Origin: Malurus cyaneus samueli
Taxonomy: Eukaryota; Chordata; Aves; Passeriformes; Maluridae
DNA: 64,000 bases
Assembly (NCBI GenBank): GCA_009741485.1
Contig: CM019230.1
Coordinates: 6,172,377 to 6,236,376, forward strand
Reading direction: 5' to 3'
Shown: one piece after another, positions 54,946 through 64,000 of the stretch
How the letters are laid out: every line of letters starts with the position of its first letter
Numbering within the stretch: the first letter of the stretch is position 1
The notes under the pieces: generated by a model
What the model was told of the DNA's origin: nothing
The model's database searches: none
The model's input: only the letters and a program-made list of their open reading frames with translations
Translations under genes and position numbers: made by a program

Positions 54946-57900
54946 GGGAGAGTCACAACAGTCTTCAGCTGCCTAGCCTGGCAGAGAGCAAGTGACACTC
55001 TTAACCTTACAGGCAATTTTCAGGGAAAAAGAAAAAAAGAGGAATGCATCACTTCCTAGTAAGGAGTAAGGAAGTGTCAAGACAGCTTGATGCTGGAAGT
55101 TTAAACAACCTGGCACAAAAAGTCAAAACAGACAAATCCACACAGTTTTTGACAAACTATAGTTTCAGGAGAGGTAGGGCAGAGGCGTTGGTGCAAAGTG
55201 TATTTTAAGAAATAGGGACAGAAGGGAAGGCAAGGAGGAAGCAGAAGCAACTTCTGCTTCCTCCATTCCAGTGGCTAGCAGGGAGCTGAATTGCCAGCCC
55301 ATGCCTGAGCACTTCCAGGGTTAAGGATCTTGTCCAAGTAGTCTTTGAGGACATATAAAACACTGCAGAAACAAAATTTAGCTGAGAAATATATGCACAA
55401 GAGGTTCCCCTGACATTGCCTGGACAAAGCATGTTTGTCAAGCTGAAGTTCACCTCACCAAAATTATTGTTTGAAGGCAAGGTTGGGAAAAGCAACACTT
55501 TAAATGTCAAATTTCATCTTTAAAAGTGTTCACTGGCCTTAGCTGCCCCTTTCTCCTAATTTTCCTTCTTGCATTTGGTTCTTCCCTTCTTCTGCAACTG
55601 TAGGATGCACTTTGAACCCTTGTTTACCTCCCCACTGCCAAGCATTTCCATGATTAGTTATAACCCCAGTAGTAGTAAAGATTAGAGCTCAAGACCTGAA
55701 CTGCACAGGAGCTCAGGGAAATACCTCTCAAGCAAAAGCAGCAGCTTTTCCAGAGGAACTTACAAAAGGTACACACTTCTGCAGCTTAAAATCCTATCTA
55801 TTCTAAAACAAATCCACTTAGACCAAGAATCTAGGCACAGCTCTTTTCAAGCAGACCATAATCTGCTGTTAACAGCAGTAAGTAAAAAACTAGATCAAAT
55901 GGTTAAAGTATCATTTTCATATTTATGCAAAAGAGGTGTAAGTAACAAAAGAATACTCGAAATTTGACTGCACATAAGGACTTACAATGGCAAAACTTAC
56001 TCAAGCTAAGCAAGAGTTGCAAGAATTTAAAATTTTGTGCCAATTTCTCACAAACCAATTTCTCACTAGCTTAGACTACAAGTCTTCAGCACTAGCAGAG
56101 CTGCTATGATTAGTGGAACCTGCTGGCTCATACATAACTCATGAAGAATTCCCCCCTTTCCTCCCAAGGGAAACAATTTTGCATAACAGCAGAACTTTTT
56201 TCCCCCCTCCACACATAAACCTGTAGAGCTTTAGTACAAGTTAGAGCAAGAAGTAGGTTGACTCCACATAGAAAGCAGGAATTCCAGAGACAAATTATTT
56301 AAATAAGAGGTTTTAGAGACTAACAGTATAATTACAGTTCAGCTGAAGAGAAGGGGAAAAAAAAATAAGAAAAAAAAAGATGCTTTCTGCTCTCTCTGCA
56401 TGAGGTCCAGCTGCAGTGGAGCCAACAGGCAGCTCCCAACACGGCGTGCAGGCTGGCACGAACACATGCAAAGCAGTAAATCCAGCAGGTACAAACAGAA
56501 TAATTCTACTCTGTTCAGTATTCTCTTCTTATATTTTATTTATAAAGGGCAGTAACATTTGAACATCACCATTCTAAATTAATTACTCTACAGAGGCTGA
56601 CAATCTACTTCCCAAACAGAAATAGCTGTTCCTCGGTTTTGCCTTATTCCAGTCACCGTTCTGACCTGCCTCCACAGGATGAAATCCCAACTGATTTGAT
56701 GAATCCTCAATACCAGGACTATTTGTTTTTCACAACCTCAAACAGTTGCAGACAAAAGAATCCAAGATCAGGTACAGAAATTGAAGTGAGCAATCGTTCC
56801 TGAAGGGGATAAAACGCCTCCTAAGCTCTTTGAGACATTTATGACATTTTTAAAATGGCCTTTTAGTCAGTATCTCTAGAAAAACACCATTCTTTTCTTA
56901 AAGAGAGAAATACAGGCTGAGAAAAATTACGAACACAACCATTTAAAATGCAAATTCCAGATGCATCTAGTAACTAATCAGGAAGTATTGTAGAGTAGCA
57001 TCTGGGATTCAGGAATATAATAAATACCCTAAAAATAATTTTCATGAGCAGTTTTGGAGACTGTCAGTTCACTTTTTGCTCCATTAGAGCTCAGCTGTAC
57101 AACCCCGTGTGTTTAGCACATGTCATCATGAAAAAACACATTCTTAAGTTTGTTAAACCCATTCTCACTTGAGTTGTCAGATGGTGGCACCAATCATGCA
57201 TGCAAGCCATGGGAACAAGTTCAGGCTCCACCACAGACATTCTGCTTCACAACATTTTCTGTTCCATTTGAACACCTACTCCTAGGAGGTGTTACAAGAT
57301 GTCTTCAAAGCTGAAGGCATGTGCCACTCACACAGTGCTTTAAATACTCAGCAACAGGGCAGGAGCCTCAAAGTGACAAACAAGGACAAGCCCGAGGCCT
57401 GACAGATTGAAGTGGACAATGCTGCTGATCTGTCTAAAAAGATTTGGCTATTTGAGGGAAAGAAACAACTTTATCCAGAATTTCCCAATGTAGAAAATGA
57501 AAACAAACCCAACCCATCCCCAAAAAATCGTAGAAAGCATTCTCCTATCCTACTTTCCCTCCCAAGGCTGAAAGTATCAAAAAAACTCAATTTATTTCTC
57601 AGTGTATATTAATTATTCCAGTCACTGGTGCTTGTCCAGCCTGGGAGATAACTGCCACTGCAGGGCCAGCAAAGGAAATGAAAGAGCAAGAACAGCTGTG
57701 GGATAAAACTGCAGATAAAACTTGTGTATCAAACTGCTGCAGTATCAGTCTCCTGATCTGCCTCAAAATGCAGAACACACACAAGTCACCTACTCATTTG
57801 CATTTTGAATCTAACACAATTTTCAGAGAAAACTGGAAATGATAGAGATCAAAGGCAGCTTTACTAGCAAAATGCTAAATAAAGCAAATAAAAAATAAAC

Positions 57901-60494
57901 CATCAAGACCTAGTGGCTCTTTTCACCAGTGCCCCAGTGAAACAGATAACTACACAAATGCTCCATTTCTAAGGCTGTAAGACTGGGCACCAGAGAAAGA
58001 ATAAATGCATTCCATTGGTCACTTTTCTATACAAATATTCCATTACCAAGTCACAGCTTCATCTCCCTGACTAGGACCCATCCCCTCAGCACCAGCAAAA
58101 AAAGTGAGGGCAGGGAGAAGGGAAACAAGCTCACCCTTTGCTACACTTTGTTAATTAAGAGTAGCTGCTCAACCATTAACAAAGTGTTCACCCAGAGTCC
58201 TGGGTGAGTTTTGTAACTCAAATTGAATCCCATGGTGGGATTATCATTACTCCAGCCACCTCGAGGTGAGCTTGGCTGTAGATAGTGAAGACCCAGTCCA
58301 TTCTCTTGACCACACACTGCAGACCAACCCACCTCAGGTGTCACTGCTGCAACAACCCTCTGCTGTCACACCTGGAAAGGACATTCTGCAATTCAATGCC
58401 ACAGACCAGAAGAAAGGTGATGCCACAGAGTCACACAAGAAAAACAAAACTCATCTCCAACTATGTCACATCTGCTGTCGAATCCTTTGCTGATGTCCAC
58501 TCTGTGAATGGCTTTAAATGTACTTTTTAGGGGGAGGTGGGTATGCGTATATGTAGGTGTGTCTGTTGGATTTTTACAATTGTTTGTTGTTATGGTTCTA
58601 AAGTTTGCTTTGATTCTTCAAACCTTTTAAGACACATATAAATAGAATTATTAAAAATTTAGCCAAGGTTTTAATCCAGGGATAAAGAGCAAATATGGAA
58701 ACCTGCCATCTTCAGTATAATAGCTAATAATACAATACTTCAGTCTCACAGTAATTGTGTAAATGTCCAAATATTATCTTTAGTTGTTCTTCTAGTTTAG
58801 ATTTCTACAGTAAAATTAATCAAGTTTGGTAAATTACAGTCCCTTTTAGCTCAATTTGAAATGGTAAGTTGGCTCCAGTGTTGTTAGGGCACCAATTCCT
58901 AATTTTCTTTCATTTTCAAAAAACGGAATTGGTTTAGCCCAGCACTTTTTTTCCCCTGAGGTTTAGGCTTTAGTTATTGATTTATCGGAGTCCCTTGCAA
59001 TTTTAAAGCACGAAGGATTTTAACATTTTTTACATTTTGAACAATGTAGTTCACTGCTTATGGTAGGATCAGCTTTACTTAGAAAAACTGGGTTCCTTAT
59101 CTTCCCTTGCTTAGTTGGATCCTTATTAATCGAATAGAGAAATCAGGAAAGTCTCAATATCACTACAAACAGGATTCCTCCTCCAGCAATTAGCAGGGCT
59201 CTGCACACTAATTGCAAATCTATGAATACACTCCCAATCCTTTACACGTGCCACTAAAAATCATAATCCCTCTTTTCTTCCCTCAAGCTGTGATCAAGCT
59301 TTTACCATCTTAATTTAAAAAATAAATTAAATCAAAGTTAGTTCCTTAACACCCAAGATCTCCAAGAACAACTGATTTTATTGATCTGAAATTCTCAGAA
59401 AATCCCTAATTACAACAGTTAATACTATTAAGAGAAATAGCACCAAAGAGAGGAGGCAGAATTTCTGTGTTGCCAGTAAATAAAAGCACATCACGTTGGC
59501 TGCAGTTTGACATGCAGGTTGAACAAAGCAGATAAATAATTTATCAAACCAAAACGTGATTTGCTGCTCTGCCTGTGCTAACACTTGTCAGAAGTCTGTC
59601 ACACCCGGTATCACAAGCTGGACCTCGCAGAGAGGCTGTAACAGCTCCTCTCTTAAACTGGCAAAGGCAGCTGAGCTTCAAATTAGCACCATCTCCCTGA
59701 TTATCACAGAATGTAACACATGCTAAGGCAGTGTCACAAAATCAGCTGAGCTGACCACCAGCCTGAATCAATGTTTGTTCAACACTCAGAACCCCTGCAG
59801 CCTTCAGGTAGCTCACAGAGCTCATCTTTCTCTGCTTTCAGGGACAAGTTAAAGTAATCATCACATAAAGCTTCTAAATTAAAATAAAGATGCCATATTT
59901 AAGAAGGACTATGTTTACTTCTTGCTTGAAAAGACCACTTTACACCTTCAGACTGGAATATTCCATATTTGTCTGTCACACAGAAATACCTTGAGCACCA
60001 CAATCCTGATCTAAGCAAGTCCAGGCTCTCCTACAAACATAGAACACACACGTTTTGGGCACACACACTTTGTGAAGGATAGGCATTTCCTTCCCACACA
60101 CTTCACCCTGATGCCTACAGAAATTGGCTAATAGAATATAACCCACCTTCACATTACTTTCATACATAAGAGGAACAGTATTTGAAAAGTTTGCACTAAA
60201 ACTAGTCCTTGAAGACTTGAGCACATCAGAAGAATGCAGCCCCTTATAGCAGTGTCTCTTTGTGACACGTATCTCAAACCACCAGGCTGCTAAGTCAACT
60301 ACATTTCAGATAATTGTACTCAATTTTATGTCTCTGTAATGTTCTGACAGTTTTGCCATCTTAGACTACAATATTGATCACATATCGATGGCAATTATCA
60401 TCTTAATTCAACGCCACCAGCCAGGGAACGTGACCTAAGCACACCTCTACAAATCAACCACCACACACAGCAGAGCTGCCACTCACAGCTAAGA

Positions 60495-60660
60495 CACAGA
60501 ATAATGGAGATTGGAAGGGCTTCTGGAAGTCACCCAATTCACCCTCCTGCTCAAAGGAAGTCTAATTGGATCAGAGTGCTCAGGGACTTGTTTGGGTATC
60601 TCCAAGGATGGGGATTCCACAACTTTTCTGGGCAACCTGTTCCAACATTTGACCTATTTC
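60495..60660 (-). mobile_element. CR1 LINE fragment in the GRB2 intron
   Basis: AGAATAATGGAGATTGGAAGGG and GGGGATTCCACAACTTTTCTGGGCAACCTGTTCCA are reverse-complement CR1 blocks, moderately diverged. Confidence 0.8.
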
Positions 60661-63600
60661 ACTATAAAGCACATAGTGCTTGCAATTTGGCTTAATCATT
60701 AATTCAGAAGATTGTTTCTCCCATATTAAAAGCTTTATCAAGACCACACTGAGTCCATCCCCTTACAACAAATGAGGAATGATGGAGGAGTGTGTAAGAA
60801 AGGAAGAGGAAGGAAGAGAGTGAAGACAATTTCACTGAAACCAGAAAAAATCTTGGCACTACTCTTGAATTTCTGCTCTCCAACACAGACATCACGACAT
60901 AACAGCCAATGCAGGTGAGGTCACAGGCAAATGAGAGGAAAGAGCAGAAGGGAGACACTCGTCCCCTCATTTATCATACTCCTCCCTCAATTCAAAACTG
61001 TTCCACTCTATCCTGACACAGAAAAATGGTTTTCATGCAGGAACTGAAAATGCCACCTCAGCATCAACTGTTTGCAAACACTCAGTCCTCTTAAAGGCTG
61101 ACAAAAAAATAAGTGTGGTGACAAACACTCATGTGGACAGAACCTGTGGCAACTGTCAAGTGTATGATCAGAGTGGGAAAAATAATCTTGACTTCGCTGA
61201 ACTAAATTGTCAAGTGATCAAAATCCTGTCAAGGAAATCCTTCTTTTAGCACACAAGGAAGCTGGTTTATGCATCACTCAAAAGTGAAAACCTCAGAATT
61301 CAAGATGATGGCCTTCTATTTAAAACACCACTGAATAATTTGAGTCATAAAAACAATCTCTAAGCCCCCCATATTAATTATGCTGACAAGTGCTGGGAAC
61401 AGGAACTTATTCAGTTCTTCAGAATAAGACTCTCCAGCTATGCCCCAACCCCATAACAGAAGGAGAAAGAGGAAATAAAGCAGTGGTTTATAGTTTAAAA
61501 CCAAAACAGTTCTAACATTCAAGATATTGTTTAGTGCTTTTGAATTAATCACACAGAAACAGTTCTCAGAGCACCATGGCATTAACTGTACACTTCTGAT
61601 AAGATCTAGGAGGAGTAGAGAAAAGAAATCACAATGAGATGACAAAGAAAGGTGATTTTTCTTCTCTCCTCTTCCCCTGGTTCCTGTCAAACTATTAGCA
61701 CACTTTAGAACTGGCTATTTGTCACTTAGCATGAAGGCCAATAGTTTTGGGGGACATAAAACGTGAATAACAAATACAGAGACTGAATTTAACTCCTCCC
61801 AATTTCAATAGATACAGCAAATGAAAGGGGTGAAGACTATAAAAGCATCAGGGCAACTGTCAATTGTTCAAAGTGAAAAAACAGTAAATTGAGATTTCAA
61901 GTAGGAATCCCTCAGTTCCTTATTTTCCTTTTTCAAGTAACAGGACAGGCCATCTTCACCCCCTGAGTAGGACCCCAGGCAGCAACAAGTTCCTGTGAAG
62001 CAACAGGAAAAGCACGAAGCTCAAGAGCTGCAGCAGTGGCAAAAGACACAGAAGGAAGCAGCAAGCTTGCCTTTCTTTGGAAAAGGCTCAGAAAGGAGTG
62101 TTTACAGTATTTAAAGTTTAGAGAAAGCTGTCAGTGAGCATCTCCTGAGTGATACAGAGCCACTGGACAGAAGGGTAAGGGACCCACCGTACAGGGTTAC
62201 AGAAATCATAGAAGCAGTTTTTATCACCTAGTGCCCACAAAAAAAAAAAGGCCAAGCACTTTTCCTCTTCACTCAGCTGTTTTACAATTGCAAGCCAAAG
62301 GTCAACTATCTTCACTCACTTTTGGAAACCAGCCACAAGATTACTAACAACCAGCTTAATGGCTCCAGTTCAAGTGCTATTCAATCAGGTCCTGAATCTG
62401 TGGGTAGGCAGCAGTAATGGCACATGACATCATAGGCAAGTTATCTGCTGAGGTCAGAGCAGCCAGACTGGGCATCTCTGCCTGCTCTCTCCACAGGGAG
62501 AAATATGGACTACAAGGAGTAGGAACTGAAGTGTTACAGATTTAGTTCTTTCCTTGTGTAGCTAGCTTGCTACAAATCAATCCTTTGCCATCCTCCACTG
62601 GCCATCAGGCTAAGGTGGATCTCTGGAGTGCATCACCACAGCTATCTCACACCTGAACATGAAGTGATGCATGGTCCTCAGCAAGGGACACTAAAGAGAG
62701 GAGGGTGCAGGTGCACTCAACATGTTACAAGTTTATTCCTCTTACCAACTCTTTTGAGGACAGAAGGATCGACCTGGTTAATGAGAGAGATCACATGGGG
62801 CACATGACTGGGACACCCTGAGACTTTTCAGTCATGAGCAGAGTTCTAACAAACAGATACGGCATTTCTGGTGGGAATCGATTTCCACAACCTCAAACAC
62901 ATTTGAAGTGAAACAGATTTTTCAAAGCAGCAATGTGCCACAGAAGTTTGTCAGTTTGGGTAAAGTAAACTGGAACAGTTCTAACTCAATTTGGTTTATT
63001 ATCCAAAATTTGCCAACTTTACAGAGTGTATCTCACCATGGAGCACAGCACTCAACTCAGCTCAACTTTGTGCTGAAGGATTCCTGAAACTCCTAATGCT
63101 TCCATTGACTTTAGTGATAATCTTGAAGAATTTACCAGTTCTATGACTCAGTTTATACAACCATGAAGTACATGTGTAAAATTTGCGAGCATTTTCATAT
63201 AAATATAATCTGAAAAGAAAGGAAATACAGATTGAAGAACTGTTCACCAACGCTGTGAGGCACTACACAGTTCAGCCTAGGTTTTGGGTAAAGTAGGAAA
63301 ATCCCTCTTCGTATTCTAGGAAAAATATAATTATTAATGCCATGTAACAGGACACATACCACTATGTTTCTATTTGCGTGACAAAATTTGTGTCTATGGG
63401 ATGACATCAAGTGGATAGCACTCAGGAACATCTTGCTATCAACCACTGTGCAGAAGTGCAATACTTTCAACAGACTAAACTTAAAAAAGACTACAAGAAG
63501 TTATTTTTCCTTTAATCCTTAGAGAAGAACAAATTTATAAACAAATGCAAATTTTACTATATTTTTTCACGTACTTCAGCAAACTTCTATACCAAACTAA

Positions 63601-64000
63601 ATGAAAATAGCTGAAAATACACTTTACAATTAACTATATTTTGTTACACTTCATTCTTCCTCCTTGTTCAGCATTTTCTGCAAGCTGACTTCAGCTATAC
63701 TCTACTTCAAATAAACTATAAAAGTTGAGGGCAGCTAGTAGCAACCCAAAATAGAAGAATACAGCTTAGGTTAAAAAAAAATGCAAGGTTATCACAAAAG
63801 GTTTCTAAAATTCTGAGTCTCAAACGTTTAAAAATAGCCCAAGGAAATATCCTGGTAATTTACATACACAGTGGCACTGAGGTGTACAAGTCTAACAGGA
63901 GTTTTTAGGACAATTATGGGCCAGGGATGTGTAGGATATATACAGATGTAATCACAAGTTAACAATCTCAAAGCATGATACCTTTTGTATCTGTTGATGG

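Overview
This is vertebrate nuclear DNA and almost certainly from a bird. The coding exons match MRPS7, MIF4GD, SLC25A19 and GRB2 with canonical GT/AG splice sites, and the dispersed repeats are CR1 LINE fragments, the dominant avian retrotransposon. The gene order GGA3-MRPS7-MIF4GD-SLC25A19-GRB2 is that of human 17q25.1. From memory this segment lies on chromosome 18 in chicken. I cannot fix the species from the sequence alone.

Layout. At 726-762 (minus) is the first coding exon of GGA3, whose gene body leaves the window to the left. Back to back with it, from one CpG-island promoter, MRPS7 runs on the plus strand (five coding exons, 881-3727). MIF4GD runs on the minus strand (five coding exons, 5149-7017, with a probable noncoding first exon in a second CpG island near 9352). 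The stretch 9440-13556 holds the 3' end of SLC25A19 and a candidate unassigned minus-strand gene with a CxxC-x12-CxxC terminal exon (10248-10479). SLC25A19 has six coding exons (13557-18884, minus) and a CpG-island promoter near 19200 carrying ZNF143-type and NRF1-type motifs. GRB2 fills the rest on the minus strand: a roughly 2.1 kb 3'UTR (about 20385-22540), four coding exons (22541-31160), and more than 32.8 kb of intron running off the right edge. Its ATG exon was not found.

Functionally these are housekeeping genes with no operon-like relationship. They cover mitochondrial translation (MRPS7), mitochondrial thiamine pyrophosphate import (SLC25A19), histone-mRNA translation (MIF4GD), Golgi/endosome sorting (GGA3) and receptor tyrosine kinase-Ras signalling (GRB2). 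All complete reading frames are intact.

Most notable beyond the known genes: a 98.8%-identical 170-bp tandem duplication in the GRB2 intron; an inverted GATA pair; a phase-compatible pair of candidate exons between MIF4GD and SLC25A19; a degenerate GC-rich repeat beside the MIF4GD promoter; and an A14-G11 homopolymer junction. I saw no mobile DNA other than CR1, no CRISPR array, no tRNA or rRNA, and no clear new biological system.
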